This document shows positions 11,744 to 19,948 of a stretch of 64,000 bases of DNA, in pieces. The stretch spans positions 879,960-943,959 of the forward strand of contig NZ_FOYY01000003.1 in NCBI RefSeq assembly GCF_900112445.1. Reading direction: 5' to 3'. The position numbers were made by a program, and so were the translations under genes. The notes below the pieces were generated by a model. That model did not search any database, was not told where the DNA came from, and saw only the letters and a program-made list of their open reading frames with translations. The DNA comes from Thiomicrospira sp. ALE5. GTDB taxonomy: Bacteria; Pseudomonadota; Gammaproteobacteria; Thiomicrospirales; Thiomicrospiraceae. The number at the start of each line of letters is the position of its first letter. Within the stretch, counting starts at the first letter, position 1.

Positions 11744-12484
11744 ATGAATTACTTTGCACTCGGCTGGGATGTCGGCGGTTGGAATTGCGATAAAAACCCA
11801 AGCAGTCGCGATGCGTTAGTATTACTTGACCCGCAACATCAACAAGTTGGCCAGAGCTGGCGCGGCAATTTGCGTGAACTCATTAATGTCTCAAACGATT
11901 ACCAGGCCTGGTTAAGCCAAGTCGCATCGTTACTGGCACTGCCGGCTGATTTTTTTGAGCAACATCCTTATCCTGTTTATTTGGGCATTGATACCCCGCT
12001 GGGGGTGTCCGTAGCCTGGCAAGAGCTGATTATTCAATTTAAACCTGTTGCCCAGATTGAAGACTCGGCCAGCAATCCCTACTTATATCGTTATACCGAA
12101 CGCTGGTTATTAGCACGAGGCCATACGCCCCTTTCTGCTATAAAAGATATGATTGGTAGTCAAGCTACTAAGGGTCGGCATTTGTTAGCTAAGGTTGCCC
12201 CTTATCAAGCCAGTTGCGGGATTTGGCAAGATGCGACTGGAACACTGAGTGCGTTTGAGGTGTACCCTAGTCTTGCCAAAAAATCGCCAAGTTTGCAACG
12301 GGCTTTTAGCCAGATTAGTTGGCAGCAGGCCTGCCCCGAGCCAGGAGATGTGTATGATGCCGCCTATTGCGCCCTGGTCGCCGCTTGTTTAGCAAGCCAA
12401 CCCGAACAATTAGCCCAACCACCAAAAGACACGCCCTGGTCGGAAGGTTGGATTTTTGTACCCTGTGATAGTATTAACGAATGA
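11744..12484 (+). CDS. DUF429-like protein (predicted RNase H-fold)
   Basis: Protein of 246 residues. The frame opens at 11699, but the ATG at 11744 is preceded by GAAGGTG and gives the start MNYFALGWDVGGWNC. The pattern resembles the DUF429 group: an N-terminal Gly-Trp-Asp strand (LGWDVGGW), a second acidic strand (YLGIDTPLG), the segment FEVYPS and a C-terminal DVYDAAYCALVAACLA helix. DUF429 proteins are predicted to have an RNase H-like fold; no biochemical role is established. Two CAGGCCTG palindromes lie in the gene (11903 and 12326). The TlpA-fusion gene follows 19 bp downstream on the same strand. The family call is tentative. Confidence 0.6.
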   Translation: MNYFALGWDVGGWNCDKNPSSRDALVLLDPQHQQVGQSWRGNLRELINVSNDYQAWLSQVASLLALPADFFEQHPYPVYLGIDTPLGVSVAWQELIIQFKPVAQIEDSASNPYLYRYTERWLLARGHTPLSAIKDMIGSQATKGRHLLAKVAPYQASCGIWQDATGTLSAFEVYPSLAKKSPSLQRAFSQISWQQACPEPGDVYDAAYCALVAACLASQPEQLAQPPKDTPWSEGWIFVPCDSINE

Positions 12485-12503
12485 TTAATAAACTAGAATT
12501 CAG

Positions 12504-13862
12504 ATGATATTGAACTTATCCCATAGATTAGCAGGCCTGCTATTTAAACCGGCCACTAAGAACAAACTAGTGCTATGTTTTTTGCTTGGCCTTGTAAGCC
12601 TCGCTGCCCTAAGTAACCCGGCACAAGCCATGCCAGCACCTTTAGCGGACTGGTCAGCGAGCCAGCAAATTGATATTCATTATGTAGCTGCTAGTGCACC
12701 GCGGCAAGGCCAGCTACTTTGGTTGCCCTCCGAGTATGGTCGCCTGGATAGTGAGCTCGAACTCGCACAAACTCTCGCTGAACAGGGGTTTGACAGTATC
12801 ATGCCTGATTTTTTCAATAGTCTGATGCAAGCCGCCAGTCGTGATAACTTTAGCCAGATCGCACCCGAATATTGGATCAGCTTAATCCAAACCAGCCATC
12901 AACTTACCCCAAACAGCCTACCTACCTGGATTATCGCACCCAATCGCGCAGCGGCTGCCGCACTTCAAGCCCTCGCTCACTATCAACAAACCGCGCAATC
13001 CCAGCTGGGGCTGATTTTAATTAACCCTGATTTATTCATCGCCACGCCTGAACCGGGGCAAGTTGCTGAGTATCTTCCCGCTGTCAGCGCCACCAATCTC
13101 CCGATTTATATTTTGCAAGCCGAACTGTCACCATGGCGCTGGCAGTTGACAGAACTCGTACAACAACTTGAACAAAGTGGCAGTGAAAGCTATATTCATC
13201 TATTAGCAGGCCTGCGAGATCGTTTTTATTTTCGTCCCGATGCCACCGCATTCGAACAACAGGCCACCCAACAACTCGGTCAGCAAATCCTTCGCGCCAG
13301 CCAGTTACTCTTCCCGCTCATGCAAACTGCGCGGCAAAGCGCGCCTGTAGCCTCATTAGCAGCCACATCAGAGCAGAAGCTAACAAATAGCGCCGCCTTG
13401 GCAACCGCTGAGACAACGACCGCTCGGCTGCAGCTATATCGTGGTGAACAAGGACGCGACTTTAATTTAGTCGACCTAGATGGCCAAACGCATCGACTCA
13501 GTGATTATAAAGGCCAAGTGGTATTGCTGAATTTTTGGGCGAGCTGGTGTCCGCCCTGCTTATATGAAATGCCGTCGATGGCCCGACTCAAAAATCAATT
13601 TAGCGATGCAGATTTTGAAATTTTAGCCGTCAACCTGGCCGAACGACCTGAGGACTTTGCGCAATTTTTAGCCGACAACCCGGTCAACTTCCCCATATTG
13701 CTCGACCCCGCTGGCAGTGCGATTCAAACCTGGCGCATTTTGGCTTATCCAACGACTTACTTAATTGATCGCCAAGGGCAACTGCGTTATGCCCTGATTG
13801 GTGGCATCGAATGGGATGAACCTGAGCCGGTTGCCGCAGTCAAACGCTTGCTTAGTGAATAA
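12504..13862 (+). CDS. Secreted fusion: hydrolase-like domain plus TlpA-type thioredoxin
   Basis: Two-part protein of 452 residues. A signal peptide (about 1-42, cleavage after AQA) precedes a roughly 230-residue region that resembles an alpha/beta-hydrolase fold of the DUF3530 kind (LLWLPSEYG, then TWIIAPNRAAAAALQALA, then LGLILINPDLF); its nucleophile is not obvious. An Ala/Thr-rich linker (about 275-312) leads to a TlpA/ResA thioredoxin domain. That domain has WASWCPPC with Cys349 and Cys352, and the cis-proline segment YPTTYLID. TlpA-type domains reduce periplasmic disulfides, for example during cytochrome c maturation. Two CAGGCCTG copies (12532, 13207) lie in the N-terminal half. The thioredoxin call is firm, the N-terminal call is not. 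Confidence 0.8.
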   Translation: MILNLSHRLAGLLFKPATKNKLVLCFLLGLVSLAALSNPAQAMPAPLADWSASQQIDIHYVAASAPRQGQLLWLPSEYGRLDSELELAQTLAEQGFDSIMPDFFNSLMQAASRDNFSQIAPEYWISLIQTSHQLTPNSLPTWIIAPNRAAAAALQALAHYQQTAQSQLGLILINPDLFIATPEPGQVAEYLPAVSATNLPIYILQAELSPWRWQLTELVQQLEQSGSESYIHLLAGLRDRFYFRPDATAFEQQATQQLGQQILRASQLLFPLMQTARQSAPVASLAATSEQKLTNSAALATAETTTARLQLYRGEQGRDFNLVDLDGQTHRLSDYKGQVVLLNFWASWCPPCLYEMPSMARLKNQFSDADFEILAVNLAERPEDFAQFLADNPVNFPILLDPAGSAIQTWRILAYPTTYLIDRQGQLRYALIGGIEWDEPEPVAAVKRLLSE

Positions 13863-13889
13863 ACAATTTAAAACATAGGACAGATCACC

Positions 13890-14252
13890 ATGAAACGTAA
13901 TCTACTCGGCGAACCGCTAGCACCCTGCTCACACATGCCACTTACTGGATTTTATCGCGATGGCTTGTGCCGCACCGATGAACATGACCGAGGCCGTCAT
14001 GTCGTATGCGCTCAAATGACCGACGAGTTTCTGCGTTTTTCCAAACAACAAGGCAATGACCTTTCCTCACCGATTCACCCGCATTTTCCAGGTGTAAAGC
14101 CGGGGGAATTCTGGTGCTTGTGCGCATTACGCTGGGTCGAAGCCTATCAAGCAGGCCTGGCACCCAAAATCCGCTTTGCCGCGACCGATCAAGCCCTGCT
14201 ACAGTATATCGATATGGCCAGCCTGCGCCCTTATGCACTGGATATTAACTAG
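13890..14252 (+). CDS. DUF2237 family protein
   Basis: Protein of 120 residues matching the DUF2237/COG3651 pattern: NLLGEPLAPCS at the start, then TGFYRDGLCRT, VVCAQMTDEFLRFSKQQGND, FPGVKPGEFWCLCALRWVEA and a helical C-terminus. Conserved cysteines (in APCS, GLC, VVC and CLC) suggest metal or redox chemistry, but the family has no known function. A ribosome site (TAGGACAG) precedes the ATG. It lies 27 bp after the TlpA-fusion gene and 25 bp before the aldo/keto reductase, so it is probably part of one operon. One CAGGCCTG copy is at 14152. Confidence 0.88.
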   Translation: MKRNLLGEPLAPCSHMPLTGFYRDGLCRTDEHDRGRHVVCAQMTDEFLRFSKQQGNDLSSPIHPHFPGVKPGEFWCLCALRWVEAYQAGLAPKIRFAATDQALLQYIDMASLRPYALDIN

Positions 14253-14277
14253 CGAACATTAACAAAAGGAACGTAAT

Positions 14278-15324
14278 ATGAAATATCGTCCGCTTGGCGA
14301 CAGTGATATCAATGTCAGCGAAATCTGTTTAGGCACCATGACCTGGGGCGAGCAAAATACGGAGGCGGAGGCCTTTGCTCAAATGGACTTTGCGCTGGAA
14401 CAAGGCGTGACTTTTTGGGATACCGCTGAGCTTTATGCTGTGCCCCCCAAACCCGATACCTACGGTGCTACCGAACGAATTATCGGCCATTACTTTAAAC
14501 AGCACGGGCGCCGTGACCAGGTTGTTTTAGCCAGTAAAATCGCGGGGCCGGGTGAATTTGTTCAGCATATTCGTAACGGCCAAACCCGCTTTACCCGTGA
14601 AACTATTACCGAAGCCCTTGAGGCCTCGCTTACCCGCCTTAATACCGATTACCTAGACCTCTATCAATTGCACTGGCCGGAGCGACACACTAATTACTTT
14701 GGCCAACTTGGCTTTACCCCACCCTCTGAAGCTGAACAAAATCTGACGCCCTTGGTTGAAACCCTGCGCACCCTAGCGGATTTAATCAAAGCCGGCAAGA
14801 TTCGCAGCTACGGTTTGTCGAATGAAACCGCTTGGGGCACCATGAAAGTGATCGGCCTCTGTGATCAACTCGGCCTGCCCAAGCCTGTGTCAGTGCAAAA
14901 CCCATACAATCTCTTAAATCGCAGCTATGAGGTGGGGTTAGCAGAAATTGCTTATCGTGAAAATGTGGGCTGTCTGGCTTATTCCCCACTGGCGTTTGGC
15001 GTCTTAACCGGTAAATACCGTCAAGGACAACGCCCTGAACATGCCCGCGTTACCCTCTTCCCACGTTTCGATCGCTACTTTAACCCTCAAGCCGATGCGG
15101 CTACTGAAGCCTATGTTTCGTTGGCAGCAGAACTCGATATTACCCCGGCACAGTTGGCGCTCGCTTATGTTAATAGTCGGCCATTTGTGACCAGTAATAT
15201 TATTGGTGCCACCAATCTGGAGCAGTTAGCTGAAAATATTGCTAGCCACCAAGTAACCCTGTCGGATGATGCGCTTAAACAGATTGAAGCGATTCATCAG
15301 CGCTACCCCAACCCCAGTCCGTAA
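14278..15324 (+). CDS. tas: NADP(H)-dependent aldo/keto reductase, Tas type
   Basis: Aldo/keto reductase of 348 residues, almost the length of E. coli Tas (346). The catalytic tetrad is visible: Asp48 and Tyr53 in FWDTAELY, Lys87 in VVLASKIAG and His132 in YLDLYQLHWPER. The insert after Tyr53 (AVPPKPDTYGATE) is typical of Tas. The C-terminal cofactor-binding part contains SNIIGATNLEQL. Substrates are probably small carbonyl compounds; the physiological role is not known. A ribosome site (AAAAGGAACG) precedes the ATG. It is the last gene of the run that starts at 11.7 kb and is followed by a strong hairpin. Confidence 0.9.
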   Translation: MKYRPLGDSDINVSEICLGTMTWGEQNTEAEAFAQMDFALEQGVTFWDTAELYAVPPKPDTYGATERIIGHYFKQHGRRDQVVLASKIAGPGEFVQHIRNGQTRFTRETITEALEASLTRLNTDYLDLYQLHWPERHTNYFGQLGFTPPSEAEQNLTPLVETLRTLADLIKAGKIRSYGLSNETAWGTMKVIGLCDQLGLPKPVSVQNPYNLLNRSYEVGLAEIAYRENVGCLAYSPLAFGVLTGKYRQGQRPEHARVTLFPRFDRYFNPQADAATEAYVSLAAELDITPAQLALAYVNSRPFVTSNIIGATNLEQLAENIASHQVTLSDDALKQIEAIHQRYPNPSP

Positions 15325-15354
15325 AAATTAAAAACTACCCGTTTAATAATTAAA

Positions 15355-15388
15355 ATTTTGCACCCTTAATTATTTAAGGGTGCAAAAT
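15355..15388 (+). terminator. Hairpin terminator after tas
   Basis: Perfect 15-bp inverted repeat with a 4-nt loop; the left arm starts ATTTTGCACCC. There is no long T run after it, but the A/T-rich arm ends would serve as a terminator in either direction. Confidence 0.65.
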
Positions 15389-15470
15389 GCCTGTTTTACT
15401 CATTTAATTACCTTCAGGCCATCATCGATACATACCACTATCTACTTACTTATTAAAAGGTGTATGTATT

Positions 15471-15860
15471 ATGGCTAAACCCCTTCCATGTGACATTGAT
15501 ATCGCTATTGGCAAACAAATCCAACGCCGCCGCAAAGAACTCGGCATTAGCGCCGATGAATTATCTGAATGTATTGATGTATCTCAACAACAGTTCTCTC
15601 GCTACGAACGAGCACAAAGTAAAATCGCAGCGTCACAACTTAAACAGGTAGCAGATGCAACCCAAACCGATGTCGGCTGGTTTTATTTGGGCGCGAAAAC
15701 AATACCGGTTATATCGCTGATTGCAGAAGATCACGGCTACTATCAAAGTTATGAATCTAAAGCCTTACGCAACCGCCTTGAACAAGCTTGGCCGATGCTG
15801 CATCTTGATCAACAAAAAGCCATTATTCAATTAATCGATACATTTATAATGCCACACTAA
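15471..15860 (+). CDS. XRE-family transcriptional regulator
   Basis: Protein of 129 residues with a Cro/C1-type helix-turn-helix at about residues 12-68: IGKQIQRRRKELGISADELS is followed by QQQFSRYERAQSKI, the recognition helix region. The rest (70-129) is a short helical tail of unknown role. Such regulators are common in phage and mobile-element remnants and in stress control. A ribosome site (AAAGGTG) lies upstream of the ATG. It stands alone between a terminator and a decayed nuclease gene, which may mark an old insertion point. The target is unknown. Confidence 0.85.
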   Translation: MAKPLPCDIDIAIGKQIQRRRKELGISADELSECIDVSQQQFSRYERAQSKIAASQLKQVADATQTDVGWFYLGAKTIPVISLIAEDHGYYQSYESKALRNRLEQAWPMLHLDQQKAIIQLIDTFIMPH

Positions 15861-15904
15861 GGCTACATCACAGACAAAAGACCTTTGCAAGACCTAATTA
15901 AAAT

Positions 15905-15941
15905 TAGCACACCGCTGAAAGCGGTAAATTTTGTGTTAATC
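15905..15941. other. Inverted repeat between XRE gene and nuclease remnant
   Basis: A 6-bp stem with a 3-nt loop (ACCGCT-GAA-AGCGGT, 15911-15925) is nested in longer imperfect arms (TTAGCACA and TGTGTTAA). No T tract follows. It could be a weak terminator of the XRE gene or an operator; this is only structural evidence. Confidence 0.35.
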
Positions 15942-15998
15942 TCGCGCAATAAGCGTCTATTTTAATTGTGAGCAATTATACGTTAAAGGAACATTATC

Positions 15999-16350
15999 TT
16001 GACTGGCATCCAAGAAGCTAAGCACCATGACACGGGGTATAAAGAACTATTCTTTTATCCCGAACTCGTGCAGCAATTAATTGAAGGCTTCTTTCCAGAA
16101 GACATTGCCGAGCTGATGGATTTTGCTACGCTAAAAATTCACAGTGGGCACTATATTACCCCGTTATTTGAAGAGAAAATCGAAGATGTGGATTGAGCAG
16201 GAGCGCCATGATAGTGCGGCAAAAGCAAAGCTTGAAAGTGCCTATCTAATGGTACAGGAATTTAATCACTCAGTTAATGAGGTGGCTGAAAAACTTTGTA
16301 TTCCACTTAAAGACCTAATGGACTACATAAAACAACGCACCCAGCAATAG
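15999..16350 (+). pseudogene. Remnant of Rpn/YhgA-like recombination-promoting nuclease
   Basis: A TTG-started frame (ribosome site AAAGGA) reads HDTGYKELFFYPELVQQLIEGF and ends at a TGA at 16196 after 65 residues. This is the conserved N-terminus of the Rpn/YhgA-like putative transposase family (PD-(D/E)XK nucleases, usually about 300 residues). In the next frame, from about 16186 to 16350, a helical tail follows (KLESAYLMVQEFNHSV, then AEKLCIPLKDLMDYIKQR) that looks like the C-terminus of the same kind of protein. The middle, including the nuclease core, is missing and the two pieces are out of frame, so an internal deletion with frameshift is the simplest reading. Another possibility is two tiny independent genes, which I think unlikely. 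Confidence 0.7.
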
Positions 16351-16465
16351 TACACAATAAACGCCAAAAACCAGATACGCATGTGCCAACTCCTCTATAA
16401 ATAATTTTTGGTACAACCAAAAATATCCTATAATTAAAAGTAATTTATTTACCTTGTGAAGATCA

Positions 16466-17815
16466 ATGAAAAAACGTGTTTTTGACGTTGTCATCGTTGG
16501 CGGTGGCATTTCCGGTTGTGCGCTCACCTACACGCTAGCGCGTTACACCAATATCAAGTCCATTGCACTATTAGAAAAGTATGACAACCTGGCCGCGGTT
16601 AACTCCAATGCCCGCAGCAATAGTCAAACCCTACACTGCGGGGACATTGAAACCAATTATAGTTTAGCGAAGGCCGGCCAAGTCAAACGCCAAGCGAATA
16701 TGCTGGTGCACTATGCCAAGCAAGTTGAAAAAAATGACTTCTTGTTCAAGTTCCCCAAAATGATCTTAGCCGTCGGTGATAAGGAATGCGAAACGCTAGC
16801 AAAGCGCCATGAAGAGTTTGCTGAAACCTTCCCCTACATGGAATTATGGGATGCCGCCAAAATTGCTGAGGTGGAGCCCCATGTCGCTTTAGTAAGTGGC
16901 CAGCCGCGCCCTGAAAAAATTCTGGCATCGGGCTGTACTGATGAATATAGTGCCGTTAACTATGGACTGATTGCTAAATCCTTTATTGCCAGCGCGCGCA
17001 AGCATTCGGCCGACATTGCCATTCATCTGAGTACACAAGCTCAAAAAATTCAAAAGTTTGATGATCACTATGAAATCACCACACCACAAGGCACCTTTAT
17101 GTCGCGCTATGTGGTGGTATCAGCCGGTGCGCACAGCCTACTGCTTGCTAACCAGCTTGGGCATGGTTTGGATATGTCGATTCTGCCGATGGCGGGTAGT
17201 TTTTACTACACGCCCAAGTTACTCAATGGCAAAGTGTACACCATTCAAAACGACAAACTTCCTTTTGCCGCATTGCATGGTGATCCAGATCTGATTGAAC
17301 CCAATAAAACCCGTTTTGGCCCTACTGCGCTGATGCTACCAAAGCTTGAACGTTACACCGGTGGCACCTATTGGGAATTTTGGAAAAGCTTAAAACTGGA
17401 CTTCAAGGTCACTAAAGTCTTTTGGGACTTAATGAAAGATAGTGACATCCGCAATTATATTTTCCGCAATTTTGCCTTTGAAATTCCTGGCATTCGTAAA
17501 CGGTTATTTTTGAAGGATGCCCGTAAAATTTTACCTGGCCTGCAATTAGACGACCTCCAGTTTGCAGAAGGCGTCGGTGGCTTGCGCCCACAAGTTATTG
17601 ACAAAACCAGTATGCAATTAAAACTCGGTGAAGCGAGTATTACACCAGTTGGTGAAAACCTGATTTTTAATATGACACCGTCACCTGGTGCCACCACCTG
17701 TTTATACAACGCGTATCGTGACACGCGCCGGATTTGTCAAGGCTTAGGTTTAGAGCTTAAGCGTGAGCAACTCGTTAATGAGCTGCTAGAAGGCCATGAT
17801 CTTTTCACCGACTAA
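16466..17815 (+). CDS. mqo: Malate:quinone oxidoreductase
   Basis: FAD-dependent enzyme of 449 residues that oxidises malate to oxaloacetate and passes electrons to the quinone pool at the inner membrane. The dinucleotide-binding motif is at the N-terminus (VVIVGGGISGCALTYTLARY). It is followed by the Mqo-type segments NSNARSNSQTLHCGDIETNY and, near the C-terminus, EGVGGLRPQVIDK and FNMTPSPGATTCLYNA. It looks closer to the Mqo form of epsilonproteobacteria than to the E. coli enzyme (548 residues), judging by length and motifs. Its last 20 bp overlap the start of the CobW gene. A general FAD oxidoreductase acting on another 2-hydroxy acid cannot be excluded. Confidence 0.88.
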   Translation: MKKRVFDVVIVGGGISGCALTYTLARYTNIKSIALLEKYDNLAAVNSNARSNSQTLHCGDIETNYSLAKAGQVKRQANMLVHYAKQVEKNDFLFKFPKMILAVGDKECETLAKRHEEFAETFPYMELWDAAKIAEVEPHVALVSGQPRPEKILASGCTDEYSAVNYGLIAKSFIASARKHSADIAIHLSTQAQKIQKFDDHYEITTPQGTFMSRYVVVSAGAHSLLLANQLGHGLDMSILPMAGSFYYTPKLLNGKVYTIQNDKLPFAALHGDPDLIEPNKTRFGPTALMLPKLERYTGGTYWEFWKSLKLDFKVTKVFWDLMKDSDIRNYIFRNFAFEIPGIRKRLFLKDARKILPGLQLDDLQFAEGVGGLRPQVIDKTSMQLKLGEASITPVGENLIFNMTPSPGATTCLYNAYRDTRRICQGLGLELKREQLVNELLEGHDLFTD

Positions 17816-18860
17816 GCCGGCCCATCAAACCGCTCCAAATACCCTGCCAGTGTTAATCCTATCAGGATTACTTGGCAGCGGTAAAACCACCCTGCTGCGC
17901 CAACTTATAGAATCTAAACAGCAACAAGCAACCGCTGAAACCTGGCAGATTTTGCTCAATGACTTTGGCGAGCTGAATCTTGACGCATCTCGACTAGCCA
18001 CAGATGGCATCAGCATCACGCCGCTAGCCGGTGGCTGTATTTGTTGTACAGCCGAGCATTTATTTACTCGGCAACTGCAACAACTCAGTACGCAACAGCA
18101 TCCTGATCGGCTCGTTATTGAGCCGAGCGGCCTGGCTAACCCAGCCGCGATTATTCGCGCAATCCGTCGTTTTAATCAGCAAGAATCGCATACTTTTTTT
18201 AAAATTATCCAGGTGATTACTCTCGTGGATGCCACCCAGTTTTCTGAGTCTTATTACCAACGTTCTGGTTTATTGCGCGATATGCTTAATTTGGCTGACC
18301 AAATCATTATTAGCAAGTCTGATTTAGTTTCATCTCAACAGGCAGCAACGCAGCAGGCCTGGTTAACCCAAACGCTGGGCCCCACAAAACCCGTTCATTT
18401 AAACTTAACGAGCGAACAACTAGCCGGTTGTTGGCAAGCGCCCCGGCAGAACTTGAGCTTTCATTTACTTAATGACACCAACACACCGCAACTTGGCCAA
18501 ACCAGCCAAAGGGTTAATTCTTCATTACCGGGCGTTTTGATCGCTCAAGTGAAACAAGGTGACATTAGCCTATTAAGCTGGCAAGGTGAGGCAGAACAGC
18601 TGTGGTCACGAACCCTGCTAAAGCAGCTGATGGCTGCCCCACCCGCAGGCCTGCTCCGTCTTAAAGGGGTATTGCGCACCGGTAAAGACTGGCAAGCCGT
18701 CCAATGGAGCCCGTCCGGTCTCGATTTCGCTGACCAGGCCTGGTATTTAGATAACCGACTTGAAATTCTCGTTGATTGGCCCTATGAAGCTTTTGAACAG
18801 GCACGCGCTGATTTTGAAGAAAAACTAAGTAAGTGCGTGCAAGTACGTGACCTTGTCTAG
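17796..18860 (+). CDS. CobW/COG0523-family GTPase (putative metal chaperone)
   Basis: G3E GTPase of 354 residues. The P-loop GLLGSGKTT is at 24-32 and the family's metal motif GGCICC at 79-84 (Cys81, Cys83 and Cys84). Further motifs are IEPSGLANP and the base-recognition segment ISKSD. A CobW C-terminal domain follows from about 240. COG0523 proteins deliver metals, often zinc, to client enzymes. The neighbour downstream is FolE2, a classic partner of zinc-responsive COG0523 proteins, so a role in metal supply under zinc limitation is a reasonable inference. It overlaps mqo by 20 bp. Three CAGGCCTG palindromes lie in the gene (18354, 18646, 18735). True cobalamin (CobW) function is unlikely as no cob genes are nearby. 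Confidence 0.9.
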   Translation: MIFSPTKPAHQTAPNTLPVLILSGLLGSGKTTLLRQLIESKQQQATAETWQILLNDFGELNLDASRLATDGISITPLAGGCICCTAEHLFTRQLQQLSTQQHPDRLVIEPSGLANPAAIIRAIRRFNQQESHTFFKIIQVITLVDATQFSESYYQRSGLLRDMLNLADQIIISKSDLVSSQQAATQQAWLTQTLGPTKPVHLNLTSEQLAGCWQAPRQNLSFHLLNDTNTPQLGQTSQRVNSSLPGVLIAQVKQGDISLLSWQGEAEQLWSRTLLKQLMAAPPAGLLRLKGVLRTGKDWQAVQWSPSGLDFADQAWYLDNRLEILVDWPYEAFEQARADFEEKLSKCVQVRDLV

Positions 18861-18945
18861 AAAGCTTGCTACTATGACGAGTCTTTTAACTTTTGCGTTA
18901 CGAATAGTCTAAAACGTCATAACGCTGGCAACAGAAGGAAATTGC

Positions 18946-19896
18946 ATGACTAAGCACATGCCCGATATCGCATGCCAACCTCACTCTATTCCACAACCCA
19001 AACTTAATTGGGTTGGCATGAGTGGTATTGAACTGCCTATACTGATTAACAGCGCGCATTCGCCAATTCGCCTGTCCTCCACCACTCAAGCCTATGTCAA
19101 TTTGGTAGATCCTACAAGCAAAGGCATTCATATGTCTCGCTTGTATCTGCTACTCGACCAAATGGCTACCGAGCAAACCTTAACCCCTGCTCGTGTAAAA
19201 ACCATTTTAGAAAAGTTTGTGTCTTCTCACGAAACCTTAAGTGATCAAGCCTTTGTCGAATTCCGTTTTGACTATTATGAGCGCCGTTCATCGTTATTAA
19301 GTAGCAATGCCGGCTGGAAACACTATCCTGCTACTTTACGCGGCGAACTGAACAATGGTCGATTTCACTGCGAAATTAGTTTAGAAGTGCCCTACTCGTC
19401 AACCTGTCCGTGTTCAGCTGCGCTGTCACGCCAATTGATCCAACAAGCCTTTGAAACGCAGTTTAAAGCGCAAGCATCACTTGACTACGAACAGGTATTC
19501 AACTGGTTAGGCACGCCGGAAGGCATTTGTGCCACCCCGCACAGCCAACGTTCTTATGCGCAGGTGAAGCTAGCCATTACCGATCATGATGACTTAGATT
19601 TTTCGCGCTGGATTAGCTTGATTGAAAACAGCCTGCAAACGCCTGTTCAAGCGGCAGTTAAACGTGAAGATGAACAAGAATTTGCTCGACTAAACGCCAG
19701 CAATCTCATGTTTTGTGAAGATGCCGCGCGTCGCTTACAAACCACGCTTAATGCTGAACCTCATTTAACCGATTTTTGGGTAAGAGTGAATCATTTAGAA
19801 AGCTTGCATCCACACGATGCTGTCGCCATTGTGACCAAGGGTATTGAAGGCGGATACATTGCTGAGCCTAACTTGATGGGCTTGTTTCACCGTTAA
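18946..19896 (+). CDS. folE2: GTP cyclohydrolase FolE2 (type IB)
   Basis: Makes dihydroneopterin triphosphate from GTP, the first step to folate (and to queuosine-type deazapurines). The 316-residue protein shows FolE2 hallmarks: GMSGIELPI near the N-terminus, GIHMSRLY at about 60-67, and the conserved cysteine segment EVPYSSTCPCSAALSRQ with Cys154 and Cys156. FolE2 can work with metals other than zinc and often replaces FolE1 when zinc is scarce. It lies 85 bp after the CobW gene and behind a good ribosome site (AGAAGGAAA). I do not see a convincing Zur operator in the gap. Whether FolE1 exists elsewhere cannot be told. Confidence 0.95.
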   Translation: MTKHMPDIACQPHSIPQPKLNWVGMSGIELPILINSAHSPIRLSSTTQAYVNLVDPTSKGIHMSRLYLLLDQMATEQTLTPARVKTILEKFVSSHETLSDQAFVEFRFDYYERRSSLLSSNAGWKHYPATLRGELNNGRFHCEISLEVPYSSTCPCSAALSRQLIQQAFETQFKAQASLDYEQVFNWLGTPEGICATPHSQRSYAQVKLAITDHDDLDFSRWISLIENSLQTPVQAAVKREDEQEFARLNASNLMFCEDAARRLQTTLNAEPHLTDFWVRVNHLESLHPHDAVAIVTKGIEGGYIAEPNLMGLFHR

Positions 19897-19903
19897 GCCC
19901 TGT

Positions 19904-19948
19904 GCAGCCAGTCAATAAATCCTAGGGTTGTTTACTGGCTGCTTTTTT
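19904..19948 (+). terminator. Terminator of folE2 overlapping the 3' end of yidD
   Basis: A 9-bp perfect stem (GCAGCCAGT at 19904-19912, complement at 19934-19942) with a 21-nt loop is followed by TTTTTT. The right arm and T run are also the last codons of the convergent yidD gene. Confidence 0.55.

Noticed and set aside
15964-15978. lac-operator-like word AATTGTGAGCAATT upstream of the nuclease remnant
   Set aside because: It is a short match to half of lacO only, no LacI-type gene or sugar operon is nearby, and the downstream gene is decayed. Chance is the simpler explanation.
15325-16465. Possible genomic island around the XRE gene and nuclease remnant
   Set aside because: No tRNA, integrase, attachment repeats or clear change in base composition was found; only a single decayed mobile gene is supported.
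18861-18945. Possible Zur operator before folE2
   Set aside because: The partial symmetry (GTTACG ... CGTCATAAC) does not match the gammaproteobacterial Zur pattern well enough to call.
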